Shown: piece by piece, positions 36,885 through 46,366 of the stretch
Layout: the number at the start of each line of letters is the position of its first letter
Position numbering within the stretch: position 1 is the stretch's first letter
Notes under the pieces: model-generated
The model's input: the letters and a program-made list of their open reading frames with translations, nothing else
What the model was told of the DNA's origin: nothing
Database searches by the model: none
Translations under genes and position numbers: made by a program
Assembly (NCBI GenBank): GCA_029268515.1
Contig: JAQWNP010000011.1
Location: forward strand, 1-64,000
Origin: Phycisphaerales bacterium
Lineage (GTDB): Bacteria > Planctomycetota > Phycisphaerae > Phycisphaerales > SM1A02
Length of the DNA stretch: 64,000 nt
Direction of reading: 5' to 3'

Positions 36885-38439
36885 CCCACTCCACCGTGCC
36901 AAATCCTGCAGGGCTTGCGTAGGCCGCCCCGCGCCCAGAAAGAAGCGGCTGCAACGCATGAATTGGACCAGGCAATGGCATTGACTCAACCTCAACAAGC
37001 GAAAGGGATGTTCCTGCTAATTGAGGCGCCTCCTCGTCGATACTGGCTGCATCCGGAGTGTCCCTTGAGGAAACCCCACCGGTGTCTTGGACCTGAAGCA
37101 CGATAATCCCATCATCATGCCCGACCCAAAAGTCGCCTTCGACAGAAACAACCGTCGACAACGTACTGCCTGACGGCGCCGCCCAAACATACTGGCGTTG
37201 AGCATCTTCGAGGACTGCTGTCTTTCCATCAGCAGCCAGCTTGAGCCGCATCTCATTGATCACTGCTTCACGTACGGGCCCATACAACTCTTCTTTGGGC
37301 TCAGGCCATGGCACTGCATCATTGGTTGATGCTTTATAGAGCCAATATCCCTGCCCAGAACCAGCAAGAATGTGACGCCCATCGGCGACCGCATAAGCAA
37401 GGCCTCCAGGCGAACGCACCACATTGAAAAAAGTATCTCCAGGGCCAAGCTCATCGGTACCAAAGCGATAAAGGCTTCGACCAAACGAACCAACCACCGC
37501 AATATAATTATCTGCAACCGGCATGATGTCTCGCGCGCCACGGACAGGTATATGGCTCTGACGGATTAAGTTGTCACCTCGCAAACGAAAAACGTCAATA
37601 CCACCATCGCCAACCACCCAAATGGAGTTATCAAAGAACCGAACTGAGTAAACTCGGCCGAGATGAAACAACGTTGCATTACCGCTTGTCGATAGATCTC
37701 CGCTACCAGGCACACCGCCAGCATCGTGTACTTCTCGCATGCCCTCAGACATCACTCCAACAAGGCTTCCTTGACGACCTTCACGAACAAAAAGGAAACG
37801 GCGCTTTGGATCAAGAACGCCTGGCAGACGATACAGCTGAGTCGCGGATCCGAGGTAGGTCCCATTTTCTGCATCAACAATACGACGGCCAACACAGACC
37901 ACTGCCCGACCATCCACAAAAACCATCCTGCTTGAGCAACCCTCTAGCGACTGCACCTGACTACCACTGGCAGCTTCATCAATTCGACGGACGCCTTCGT
38001 CCCCCGAAACCCACACTTGATTGCCGCGCGTTGTGAGGTAGCGAGGCCTCAAACCCAACTTTTCTTTATCAATCCGCGTCAAAATTTTTGCTTTACGAGG
38101 GTTGGCGACATCAACCTCAATCACCGATACGCCATCCATGACCACCCACAATCGATCATCGACAATGACCATATCCACTGCCTGCGACCACAAACCTGGC
38201 TCAGATAATGAGATTGTTGCAATTTTCACTGCTGTCACAGGATCAATGATCAACAAATCACTACCTGCCAACTGGAGCCAAAACGCGCGATGCATTTCTG
38301 CACGATGGTGGTTACCACCTGCAGTATTTGTCACATGAAGGTCTCTACCTTGATCAAGGTTGTTCCTGGAGGTCTGTGCACAACCCATCACCAGCAAGAA
38401 CACCAAAAGAGTTACGATATGGGCTGCCCTATTCATCAT
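36862..38439 (-). CDS. large lipoprotein, beta-propeller-like, unknown
   Basis: 525 residues. The signal peptide ends in lipobox LVMGC (Cys about 20). The mature part is a series of strand-rich repeats such as LWVVMDGVSVIEVDV, VWVSGDEGVRRIDEA and IWVVGDGGIDVFRLRGD, about 40-50 residues apart, resembling a beta-propeller of WD/PQQ/NHL type. No catalytic motif. Probably an envelope scaffold or binding protein. Its 3' end overlaps nth; recX is divergent 62 bp upstream. Confidence 0.7.
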   Translation of the reverse strand: MMNRAAHIVTLLVFLLVMGCAQTSRNNLDQGRDLHVTNTAGGNHHRAEMHRAFWLQLAGSDLLIIDPVTAVKIATISLSEPGLWSQAVDMVIVDDRLWVVMDGVSVIEVDVANPRKAKILTRIDKEKLGLRPRYLTTRGNQVWVSGDEGVRRIDEAASGSQVQSLEGCSSRMVFVDGRAVVCVGRRIVDAENGTYLGSATQLYRLPGVLDPKRRFLFVREGRQGSLVGVMSEGMREVHDAGGVPGSGDLSTSGNATLFHLGRVYSVRFFDNSIWVVGDGGIDVFRLRGDNLIRQSHIPVRGARDIMPVADNYIAVVGSFGRSLYRFGTDELGPGDTFFNVVRSPGGLAYAVADGRHILAGSGQGYWLYKASTNDAVPWPEPKEELYGPVREAVINEMRLKLAADGKTAVLEDAQRQYVWAAPSGSTLSTVVSVEGDFWVGHDDGIIVLQVQDTGGVSSRDTPDAASIDEEAPQLAGTSLSLVEVESMPLPGPIHALQPLLSGRGAAYASPAGFGTVEWVNTKTKR

Positions 38440-38501
38440 CTCAGGATACCATCATCAACACGTCCTGATCTAATTGCACATACTTCAATCTGGAGATCTC
38501 A

Positions 38502-39224
38502 ATGACAATCCCCTCTCACCGACTATCTCCATCAGATTCTATCGGTGCTCAAGACATGCCAGAGGTCACGCTGGTCTTTAGTCGCCATCGCAATGACCCT
38601 GCTTTTTTAAAGGTCCAACTGGGAGATCTCAAACTGGGGAAAGTACACGAGAGCGAAATCGCTGACATGAATTTGACCAACCGAACGGTCTACAAAGGCG
38701 AAGAATTCGAAAAGATCAAGCTCTTGATTACGCGTCGCCAAGTTCGGCACAAGTCCATGGCACTACTCGCAAGAAAACCATGGTCAACCAATGCTTTGAG
38801 TGACAGGCTGAAAGAGAATTCCTTTGATCCACAAGCAGTCGAAATGGAGATCGCCTACCTCTCTGAAGAGGGTTGGCTCGATGATCAGAAATCTGCTGGA
38901 CTGATACTCGAATCGCTCACCGAAAAGAATCCGACGAGTCGCACATTGGCTGAAAAGAAACTTAAAGAAAAGGGGTTTGATGAAGAGGCAATCTCTACCG
39001 CCCTTGATCATTACTACGCCAAAGTTGATCTTCCCGAAATACTGAAGAATATGGCCATTGAGCGACGAGCATTATTACTTAAGACACACCCCGACTTGTC
39101 GGCACAAAAACAAGCGCAACGCATCGCCAGCCAAATCGAAAGGCGTGGGTTCGACGCAGAAAGCATACAAACCGCAATGTCACAAGCTGGGTTTGAACTC
39201 GAAGAGCCAATGAGCGACGCTTAA
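38502..39224 (+). CDS. recX: RecX family regulatory protein
   Basis: 240 residues from ATG 38502, preceded by GGAG. RecX inhibits RecA filament growth. The three-helix repeats are visible: RHKSMALLARKPWSTNALSDRL, YLSEEGWLDDQKSAGLILESL, TSRTLAEKKLKEKGFDEEAIS and QAQRIASQIERRGFDAESI. An N-terminal 55-residue beta-like extension resembles that of long RecX proteins. recA is not in the window. Confidence 0.88.
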   Translation: MTIPSHRLSPSDSIGAQDMPEVTLVFSRHRNDPAFLKVQLGDLKLGKVHESEIADMNLTNRTVYKGEEFEKIKLLITRRQVRHKSMALLARKPWSTNALSDRLKENSFDPQAVEMEIAYLSEEGWLDDQKSAGLILESLTEKNPTSRTLAEKKLKEKGFDEEAISTALDHYYAKVDLPEILKNMAIERRALLLKTHPDLSAQKQAQRIASQIERRGFDAESIQTAMSQAGFELEEPMSDA

Positions 39225-39270
39225 GAAAAATAAAACAGGACACTTTCAAAAGTGATATAGGCCCTTGGAA

Positions 39271-39606
39271 ATGTCAGCAAAACCACTGGAAATAATACCT
39301 TCTGATGTAGCTCGATTGATACAAGATGACACCACACTGGTCATGCTTGATTGCCGGACCGACGAAGAACGCCGTATTGCAACCATTGATCAGAGCACCC
39401 ATATCCCCATGAACGAGATACCGGATCGTATTGATGAGCTGAGTCCATACATGGATGCGCCAATGATTGTGTATTGCCATGGCGGCAAGCGATCATTGGC
39501 AGTCACCGCTCTACTCCGCACCAAGGGTTTCAAGAACGCCCAGTCACTTTGTGGAGGCATCGATCGCTGGTCACAAGAAGTTGATTCCTCGATCCCTCAA
39601 TACTGA
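39271..39606 (+). CDS. rhodanese-like domain protein
   Basis: 111 residues from ATG 39271 (TTG 39265 is an alternative). A single rhodanese domain with VMLDCRTDEERRIATI, IPMNEIP and the active-site loop YCHGGKRS with a catalytic cysteine, then GGIDRWSQEVD. It can carry persulfide sulfur; stand-alone forms serve in thiosulfate transfer or as sulfur carriers. It is in line between recX and cdsA, gaps about 40 bp. Confidence 0.9.
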   Translation: MSAKPLEIIPSDVARLIQDDTTLVMLDCRTDEERRIATIDQSTHIPMNEIPDRIDELSPYMDAPMIVYCHGGKRSLAVTALLRTKGFKNAQSLCGGIDRWSQEVDSSIPQY

Positions 39607-39647
39607 CCACTCGATAGCAAGATCGCTGCGACAGAGAATCAATCACC

Positions 39648-40499
39648 ATGCTTCGCTACCGACTCATCACTGGACCAATCCTGATTATTGCGTTGCTTGG
39701 CGTTGTTTGGTTTGACTGGGCCATGCAGTGCCAAAACGCACCTCCAGGGCTTGTGCTGTATCTGCTTGCGGTGCTCGTGACACCTCTTGCAGCCCATGAA
39801 TTCACAACCTTGCTCCGCGCGACTGGACTAAAAGCTCAAACCTGGCTGAATACCACCGTGGCATGGATGGGCCTCAGCCTCACTTTCTGGTGGCCCCACG
39901 GCATTGATTCGGCCAATGGTGTCGCCCTCATTGTGTCCATCATGGCATTGATTTCTGTCGTGAGCGCGATCACCTTTACAAGAGGACAAACGACCGAAGG
40001 TGTCATTGCGAGCATTGGCGGAACATTATTCGTATTTGCCTACCTTGGCTGTCTCGCTGGGCTTCTGCTGGCAATTGCACACGGACACTCCGCCTGGTGG
40101 GTTGCTGGCGTGGTAGCCATTACCAAAGCATGTGACTCAGGGGCCTACTTCACGGGCCGAGCCCTTGGAAGACACAAAATGATCCCCTGGCTAAGTCCTG
40201 GTAAGACCTGGGAAGGCGCCATTGGCGGCGTCTTGGCGGCGATTGGCGTTGCAGCACTCCTGATCGCGGCCAATGATGCCTGGCTGGATACCCCACTGCC
40301 TTGGTGGATGATTCCTGCACTTGGCTTGGGGCTTGCTATCTCTGGACAACTTGGCGATCTCATGATGAGCCTCCTAAAGCGAGGGGCGAGGCTCAAGGAC
40401 AGCTCGAACATTCTGCCCGGACTTGGTGGACTGCTCGATGTCCTCGATTCACCCTTACTCGTTGCTCCAGTGGCCTATTGGCTTCTGACCGGCTTTTAG
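39648..40499 (+). CDS. cdsA: phosphatidate cytidylyltransferase
   Basis: 283 residues with about eight membrane spans. It makes CDP-diacylglycerol, the branch point of phospholipid synthesis. The signature is present at the C-terminus: SLLKRGARLKDSSNILPGLG followed by GLLDVLDS. Earlier KACDSGAYFTGRALG and LSPGKTWEGAIGG also match. The gene is not next to uppS or dxr, its usual partners, but between the rhodanese and CdsZ genes. Confidence 0.94.
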   Translation: MLRYRLITGPILIIALLGVVWFDWAMQCQNAPPGLVLYLLAVLVTPLAAHEFTTLLRATGLKAQTWLNTTVAWMGLSLTFWWPHGIDSANGVALIVSIMALISVVSAITFTRGQTTEGVIASIGGTLFVFAYLGCLAGLLLAIAHGHSAWWVAGVVAITKACDSGAYFTGRALGRHKMIPWLSPGKTWEGAIGGVLAAIGVAALLIAANDAWLDTPLPWWMIPALGLGLAISGQLGDLMMSLLKRGARLKDSSNILPGLGGLLDVLDSPLLVAPVAYWLLTGF

Positions 40500-40636
40500 A
40501 TTTCTCCTAAAAACTTTCTTGGCGCGTTCTTGACACGCCTTGTATTGTCCCCATGGCATCTAGGATGCTAGACTTATGGGTCTACACGCAGCGTGCGTGG
40601 TATTTGTTTTGACGCCGCTCACAACTGGAGCTCTAC

Positions 40637-41392
40637 ATGCCACTGATGGAAGATCTGCTGAAGCTCAACGATGTTGATCGAGAGATGCGACAACTGCAGG
40701 GGCAACTTAATACCGCAACACGCTACTTCAATACCCAACAGCAAAAAGTAGACGAACTTGAGCAACGCATCCAGGAACTAAAAACACGATGCAAACAGCA
40801 CCAGGCATCTGCAGGTAATTTTGAGATTGAAGTCCAGGCAATCAATGAGCGGATGGACAAGCTTCGTGAAGAGCTCAATAGCGCCGTCACAAATAAACAA
40901 TACACAGCATTGCTTGCCGAACTCAACACCATCAAGCTGCAACGCAGTGAAGTTGAAGATCAGATTCTCAAAGAGATGAATGCCATCGAAGAGGCGAATT
41001 CTGAAATAGCAGTGCTCAATGAGCAGGCCACAGAACGAACGACTGTACGTGATCGTGCGAAAGACCAACTTGATACACGCAACGATCAACTAAAGTCAGG
41101 AATTGATGATCTGAAAACGCGACGAGCAGAAGCAGCCGAAGGCATTGATCCAAAGGCCATTTCCGTCTTCGATGAAGTTGCAGACATGTACGAGGGCGAG
41201 GCGATTTCAGAAGTCGCTGAACTCAATCGCCGCCATCGCGAGTATGCGTGTGGCGAATGCAACATCCAAGTACCGTTCGAACAAGTATCACTGCTTCTCA
41301 GTGGAAGCAATAGTCTCGTGCGATGCCCTGCATGCTTTCGTATCTTGAGTATTCACGAAGATCTTCGAGTTGGACTCGTTGGCAAGAAGTAG
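40637..41392 (+). CDS. coiled-coil protein with C-terminal zinc ribbon (CdsZ-like)
   Basis: 251 residues: a long coiled coil (about 10-170, rich in E, Q, K and heptad hydrophobics) followed by a C4 zinc ribbon, YACGECNIQVPFEQVSLL to VRCPACFRIL. This is the arrangement of the C4-type zinc ribbon proteins (DUF164/CdsZ), which are widespread and of unclear role; in Chlamydia CdsZ has been tied to type III secretion ATPase regulation. Preceded by a 137-bp gap with a TTGACA hexamer (40530-40535) but no good -10 box at standard distance. Confidence 0.85.
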   Translation: MPLMEDLLKLNDVDREMRQLQGQLNTATRYFNTQQQKVDELEQRIQELKTRCKQHQASAGNFEIEVQAINERMDKLREELNSAVTNKQYTALLAELNTIKLQRSEVEDQILKEMNAIEEANSEIAVLNEQATERTTVRDRAKDQLDTRNDQLKSGIDDLKTRRAEAAEGIDPKAISVFDEVADMYEGEAISEVAELNRRHREYACGECNIQVPFEQVSLLLSGSNSLVRCPACFRILSIHEDLRVGLVGKK

Positions 41393-41477
41393 CTCAAGCA
41401 CGCTCACCATTAATGAACCTAAATGAGCCTTGCGCCGCACATGCGTCTGTCGTGGCTGATATGAATCTGCCTATTTC

Positions 41478-42017
41478 TCAGGATGCCTCATCTTTGGAAC
41501 CATCGTCTTGGCGAAGATGCTTTGCCGAAGGAAAAAGATCTGTTTGATTTGGCAGATTTCGTGGCCGGCTCTTGAGCTCTGAGAGCTCTTCTGCAAATTC
41601 ATCGAGTGAATGAAAGGCGTGATACTCGCTGGCATACCGGATATAGGCGATCTCATCGAGCTCGCGAAGGCGAGCCGCCACCCGTTGACCAATTTCGTCA
41701 CTTGGCACCTCTTGAGAAAACTCCCTGTGCACAGCCTCCTCGACCGCTTGTGCCAGCGCCTGTTTATCTGCCTCAGGAATAGGCCGCTTGCCGCAGGCTG
41801 CCTGGATACCCCCAAGAATGCTCTGCATCTCAAATGGCACGCGAGATCCATCACGCTTGATCACCATCAGTCGGGCAGTCTTCTCTACCCGCTCATAAGT
41901 CGTGTACCTCTTGGCACACCCCTCACACTGGCGGCGGCGGCGTACCGTCACGCCTCCATCAGAAGCACGAGAGTCGATGACTCGATCATTATCCTCACCG
42001 CAATATGGGCAGATCAC
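41478..42017 (-). CDS. nrdR: transcriptional repressor NrdR
   Basis: 179 residues. It represses ribonucleotide reductase genes in response to ATP/dATP. Zinc ribbon MICPYCGEDNDRVIDSR and CEGCAKRYTTYERVE, followed by the ATP-cone (VIKRDGSRVPFEMQSILGGI to IAYIRYASEYHAF). The C-terminal 30 residues are an unstructured extension. No nrd gene is in the window. It converges on cdsZ and is divergent from thrS, with 216 bp between. Confidence 0.95.
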   Translation of the reverse strand: MICPYCGEDNDRVIDSRASDGGVTVRRRRQCEGCAKRYTTYERVEKTARLMVIKRDGSRVPFEMQSILGGIQAACGKRPIPEADKQALAQAVEEAVHREFSQEVPSDEIGQRVAARLRELDEIAYIRYASEYHAFHSLDEFAEELSELKSRPRNLPNQTDLFPSAKHLRQDDGSKDEAS

Positions 42018-42233
42018 AATCGCATCTCCGTTAAAGGACCTTATTCTCTATCCGCTGGCTGGCGTCAATCTCGCCCACTGCTTGCCACCGGGTATGCCAT
42101 ACACTGAACGTCTGTGGTATCTTCAGATCCCAAGAACAGAACGTCAATGGGTAGTATCGACCAATATCGACCCAATCTGATGGTAATCGCCAATACAGCC
42201 ACTTAACCCTCCTATTACAGTGCCCTAATACCC

Positions 42234-44321
42234 ATGCCAGTCATCACACTGCCAGACGGATCCGAAAGAAGCTTCGATAGCACCACCACCCCATTAGCGG
42301 TGGCGGCCGATATTTCGCCCAACCTCGCCAAGGCGAGTATGGGCGCCCGCATTGACGGTGCCCTGTGCGAAGTGAATACACCCATCGAACAAGATGCCAA
42401 AATTGAACTCATCACGCTACCAAGAGGCAAGGCGCCACCGAGCGATGATTTGCTCTACCTCATACGCCATAGCTGCGCCCATGTCATGGCGGAAGCAATT
42501 GAAAAACTATATCCCGGTGTTCAGTTGGTTTACGGGCCGCCTCTTGACAACGGCTTTTACTACGACATTTCAGTACCACCTGGAACCACAATCAGCAGCG
42601 ACGACTTTGAAAAGATCGAAAAAGAGATGGCCAAGATCATTGCTGAAGATCGTCCATTTACACGGGTAGAGATGGCCGTTGATGCTGGCATCGAGAAGCT
42701 CACTGGGGAGAAAAATAAGTTCAAGCTTGATAATGCCCAAAGAGCGATCGAGGCAGGTTCTGATGAACTGACCTGGTACGTCACAGGAGAGCCTGATCAA
42801 AACTGGGAAGATCTCTGCCGAGGGCCGCATGTTCCGACAACTGGAGCCATTGGCGCTTTCAAGATCATGTCATTGGCATCAAGCTACTGGAAGGGCGATG
42901 CCAATTCAGACAAACTGACACGGGTCTATGGCACCGCCTTTGCCAATCAAAAGCAGCTCGAAGCACATCTTGAAATGCTTGAAGAAGCAAAACGGCGTGA
43001 CCACCGTGTATTGGGTCGGCAGCTGGGACTTTTTCAGATCGATGAAATGGTTGGCCAAGGCCTTGTTCTTTGGACACCGAAAGGTGCGGTTCTCCGCAAT
43101 GAGCTCCAGCGTTTTATTGGCGAGGAACTCAGACGCCAAGGCTATCAAGAGGTCTTCACGCCCCATATTGGAAAACTTGATCTCTACCGCACTTCAGGAC
43201 ACTTCCCCTACTACCAAGATAGCCAGTACCCACCACTGATCGATCAAGAACAGTTAGAGCAACTTGCTGAAGAAGGTTGCTCCTGTGCTGAACTGGCCAA
43301 CCGAATGCGTGATGGCGATATCGATGGATACTTGCTCAAGCCAATGAACTGCCCCCACCATATTCGCATTTTTGCAGGTGAGCCACGAAGCTATCGTGAC
43401 CTACCGCTTCGGCTCAACGAGTTCGGAACAGTCTACCGATGGGAACAGTCCGGCGAACTTGGCGGCATGACGCGCGTACGCGGCTTTACCCAAGATGATG
43501 CACACCTATTTTGTACTGAAGAACAAGTTGCCGAAGAAGTAGCCGGCTGCCTAGAGATTGTAAAAATCATCTTCGCTACGTTAGACATGACTGACTACCG
43601 AGTACGCGTAGGCTTACGTGACCCCGACAGTGACAAGTATGTCGGCGATCCCGCCAACTGGGAAAAGGCCGAGCAAGCATGTCGGGAAGCAGCCGCTTCT
43701 CTGGGCGTCCCCTTCTCAGAGGAGTTCGGCGAAGCAGCCTTCTATGGCCCCAAAATCGACTTTGTCGTACGTGATGTGATTGGTCGCCAGTGGCAGCTGG
43801 GCACCATTCAGGTTGACTACAACCTCCCCGAGCGTTTTGATCTCTCCTACATCGGTGCCGACAATGCCAAGCATCGCCCGGTCATGATTCACCGTGCACC
43901 ATTTGGCTCTTGGGAGCGATTTATAGGCGTGCTGATCGAACACTTTGCGGGCTCTTTTCCAACTTGGCTCTCACCGGAGCAAGTGCGCGTTTTGCCGATT
44001 TCTGACAAATCTAGCGAATACGCACAGACCATTTATGCAGCGCTCAAGAACCATGGTGTGAGGTCCACGATCGATGAAAGTGCTGAACGCATCCAGGCCA
44101 AAATCCGCAATGGTATTGATAAGCGGATCCCTTATCTGCTCATTGTGGGGCCTCGCGACCAAGCTGCTGGAACCGTCAGTGTCAGAGCCAGGGGGCAACA
44201 AGGCGATCTCGGCAGTATCCCAAGCGAGACGTTTTTGACCAATATCAGAAAAGAAATCGAATCTCGCGGCCAAAGCGATGTCATCTCATCATGCTTCAGT
44301 AAGGCATCCAAAGGCGACTGA
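42234..44321 (+). CDS. thrS: threonine--tRNA ligase
   Basis: 695 residues: TGS domain (1-62: VITLPDGSERSFDSTTTPLA), editing domain with HSCAHVMAEA, class II catalytic core with KPMNCPHHIRIF (zinc-binding Cys and His), RLNEFGTVYRWEQSGEL (motif 2), APFGSWERFIGVLIEH (motif 3) and the anticodon-binding domain. It is longer than E. coli ThrS mainly through an insert near residues 325-355 (DQEQLEQLAEEGCSCAELAN). It is followed by infC across 399 bp, the familiar thrS-infC order. Confidence 0.97.
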   Translation: MPVITLPDGSERSFDSTTTPLAVAADISPNLAKASMGARIDGALCEVNTPIEQDAKIELITLPRGKAPPSDDLLYLIRHSCAHVMAEAIEKLYPGVQLVYGPPLDNGFYYDISVPPGTTISSDDFEKIEKEMAKIIAEDRPFTRVEMAVDAGIEKLTGEKNKFKLDNAQRAIEAGSDELTWYVTGEPDQNWEDLCRGPHVPTTGAIGAFKIMSLASSYWKGDANSDKLTRVYGTAFANQKQLEAHLEMLEEAKRRDHRVLGRQLGLFQIDEMVGQGLVLWTPKGAVLRNELQRFIGEELRRQGYQEVFTPHIGKLDLYRTSGHFPYYQDSQYPPLIDQEQLEQLAEEGCSCAELANRMRDGDIDGYLLKPMNCPHHIRIFAGEPRSYRDLPLRLNEFGTVYRWEQSGELGGMTRVRGFTQDDAHLFCTEEQVAEEVAGCLEIVKIIFATLDMTDYRVRVGLRDPDSDKYVGDPANWEKAEQACREAAASLGVPFSEEFGEAAFYGPKIDFVVRDVIGRQWQLGTIQVDYNLPERFDLSYIGADNAKHRPVMIHRAPFGSWERFIGVLIEHFAGSFPTWLSPEQVRVLPISDKSSEYAQTIYAALKNHGVRSTIDESAERIQAKIRNGIDKRIPYLLIVGPRDQAAGTVSVRARGQQGDLGSIPSETFLTNIRKEIESRGQSDVISSCFSKASKGD

Positions 44322-44720
44322 TGCCAGAAAAAAACCCACTACTTGCCGGATCTTGCCAGAAGCTGTTTGAATGGCTGCAATAGGCAAGCTAGTCTATCCG
44401 CTGTGGCATTGGGACGAAATGACGACTCAAGCCAGTAGGCAGTATCAACGCACCGCGCGAAGATCTGCATTTTTTTGCCAAGTACAGGATCATGCATCGA
44501 TGCACATCGAGGCAATGACAGGGACAATCATGAGCCATCTCAAAGTATGAGACCGTTTTTGACTGATTGTCTTTTGGGCCAACTTCACATTGAACCTTGG
44601 GGCGTGAACGCACCAGGTCCCGGTCACGTGACCACGTCATCCATATTTTGGAACGACGCTTCTTGTGATTGCGCTGTACTGATTACTTGCAGAACCACTT
44701 CTTAGAAAAGGACCCTGACT
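44322..44720. promoter_or_regulatory. thrS-infC intergenic region, probable infC leader
   Basis: A 399-bp gap without a convincing ORF. It contains a perfect 12-bp palindrome GGTCACGTGACC at 44622-44633, about 90 nt before the infC start. Such a long gap inside a normally tight gene pair suggests its own promoter and leader regulation. rpmI and rplT, the usual partners after infC, are absent. Confidence 0.4.
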
Positions 44721-45500
44721 ATCGCTCGCCGACGCTACTTTAGACCCAACGAAAACTTCCGAAGCGCCCCGACCATTAACGATCGAATCCGCGCTTCCCA
44801 TGTCCGACTCATTGACGAAAACAACCAGATGTTTGGTGTCGTCCCTATTGCAGAAGCACTCCAGCTCGCGCAGCAAGCTGGGCTCGATCTTGTGCAAGTC
44901 TCTGGGGAATCAGATCCACCCGTTTGCCGCATTCTCGACTTTGGCAAATACCGCTATGAGCAATCAAAGAAAGAAAAGGCCAATCGCGCCCGCTCTAAAG
45001 CGCTCGAGCTCAAAGAGGTTCGCCTCGGCCGTTCAATGAAGATTGATCCCCATGATCTTGAGATCCGTCTCAATCAAGCTCGCAGATTCCTGGTCGATGG
45101 ACACAAGGTACAAATCGTTCAAAATTTTAAGGGCCGTGAGGTCATGCACCGAGATCGTGGGCATGAGCGCATGAAGTACGTCATGGAGAGCCTTGAGGAC
45201 ATTTCCAAGGTTGAGTCAACACCGAAGATGGCTGGCCGCCGCATGATGATCATGCTGGCACCAGACAAGACCAAAATCCAACGCTACAAGCAGGCTCAAG
45301 ACGCGAAGGCCGATGCAGCCGCGCTCTCTGACCCCAAGAAGAAAAAACGAGAAAAGAACGCCTCGGCGACAGAACCTCATAAATCCACTGCAGAAGTTGT
45401 TGTTGAACCCCCTGCCGAAGTTGCTCCTGAGGTCCCTACTGAGGTCCCTGCTGAGGTTGCAAAGGATGGGGACACAATCGCTACAACTGCAGACAAATAG
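44721..45500 (+). CDS. infC: translation initiation factor IF-3, AUC start codon
   Basis: 259 residues if started at ATC 44721. The N-terminal coding sequence extends upstream of the first ATG (44829) and reads IARRRYFRPNENFRSAP then TINDRIRASHVRLIDENNQM, which is the expected IF-3 N-terminus. A stop (TAG 44703) bounds the frame; between it and the homology only CTG 44715 and ATC 44721 can start, and AAAAGGA (44706-44712) lies 8 nt before the ATC. AUU/AUC/AUA starts are known for infC and allow autoregulation. The core (CRILDFGKYRYEQSKKEK, IVQNFKGREVMHRDRG) is complete. The C-terminal 60 residues are Lys-rich, then Pro/Glu/Val repeats. Confidence 0.9.
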   Translation: MARRRYFRPNENFRSAPTINDRIRASHVRLIDENNQMFGVVPIAEALQLAQQAGLDLVQVSGESDPPVCRILDFGKYRYEQSKKEKANRARSKALELKEVRLGRSMKIDPHDLEIRLNQARRFLVDGHKVQIVQNFKGREVMHRDRGHERMKYVMESLEDISKVESTPKMAGRRMMIMLAPDKTKIQRYKQAQDAKADAAALSDPKKKKREKNASATEPHKSTAEVVVEPPAEVAPEVPTEVPAEVAKDGDTIATTADK

Positions 45501-45528
45501 CTTCTACAGAAATTTCTTGCTGCAGAAG
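45501..45528 (+). terminator. weak hairpin after infC
   Basis: CTTCTACAG/CTGCAGAAG arms with one mismatch and a 10-nt loop directly after the infC stop. The nearest T-run is about 17 nt farther, so terminator function is uncertain. Confidence 0.3.
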
Positions 45529-45594
45529 AGTCTCAACAAATTGCCTTTTTCAGTTTGACCTGAACATTCCACCACCGAGCGCATTAGAGTCTGC

Positions 45595-46359
45595 ATGACC
45601 AGATACGCACTCATCTCGGATATCCACGGGAACAGCAGCGCCTTACTTGCGGTGCTCAACCGTATCGCGACCCTGAACGTAGATCAAATCATCTGCCTTG
45701 GCGATGTCGTCGGCTACGGTCCAGAGCCAGAACGTTGTATGGATCTCGTAACGACCACTTGTGACGTCTGCGTCCGAGGCAACCATGATCATGGCATCAT
45801 CGACCCTGAAGTATCAATGGCCTTCAATGAAGTCGCACAGTGCGCGTTGGATATGTCCAGAGAGTGCCTTCAGTCTTTACATATTCAAGCAATCATCGAT
45901 ATGCCCGAGTTTGTTGAGCTAGAGCATGGCATCTTGTGTACACATGAAACACCATCACTAGGTGAACACAGTTACATTCAAGATGCCGCGAGTGCTGCCA
46001 ATGCATTTCAGCAATCTGATTGTCGAATTGCACTTGTAGGCCATACCCACGTTCCAATGCTTTTCTCATATGACACAACCCTGAGCGACAAGACAGTCTC
46101 TCCAAGTGACATTATCGCCCATCTCCCTCGCCCACACACACCATTAGAGTTGAGCCCTGACCTTCGCTACATCGCGAACCCGGGCTCAGTTGGACAACCA
46201 CGTGATTGTGATCCGCGAGCTTGCTTTGGTGTACTGGATAGCGATGAGTGGACCTTCACAATTCACCGTGAAGAATATGACATAGCAGCCACGCAACGCA
46301 TCTTTCATTCAGCGGGCCTGCCCAGCATCTTGGCCGATCGCTTGGCTGTTGGCGCCTGA
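45595..46359 (+). CDS. calcineurin-like metallophosphoesterase
   Basis: 254 residues. The two-metal site is complete: SDIHGN (D-x-H), GDVVGYGPEPE, VRGNHDHG (GNHD), ETPSLGEH and VGHTHVPM (GHTH). This matches the YfcE/MPP-like group of cytosolic phosphodiesterases; a substrate cannot be named. It starts 95 bp after infC and converges on the MATE gene with 7 bp between. Confidence 0.9.
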   Translation: MTRYALISDIHGNSSALLAVLNRIATLNVDQIICLGDVVGYGPEPERCMDLVTTTCDVCVRGNHDHGIIDPEVSMAFNEVAQCALDMSRECLQSLHIQAIIDMPEFVELEHGILCTHETPSLGEHSYIQDAASAANAFQQSDCRIALVGHTHVPMLFSYDTTLSDKTVSPSDIIAHLPRPHTPLELSPDLRYIANPGSVGQPRDCDPRACFGVLDSDEWTFTIHREEYDIAATQRIFHSAGLPSILADRLAVGA

Positions 46360-46366
46360 TCAATCT

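Noticed and set aside
40530-40558. TTGACA promoter before cdsZ
   Set aside because: The hexamer is perfect but no TATAAT-like box lies 16-18 bp downstream, so it is not listed as a promoter.
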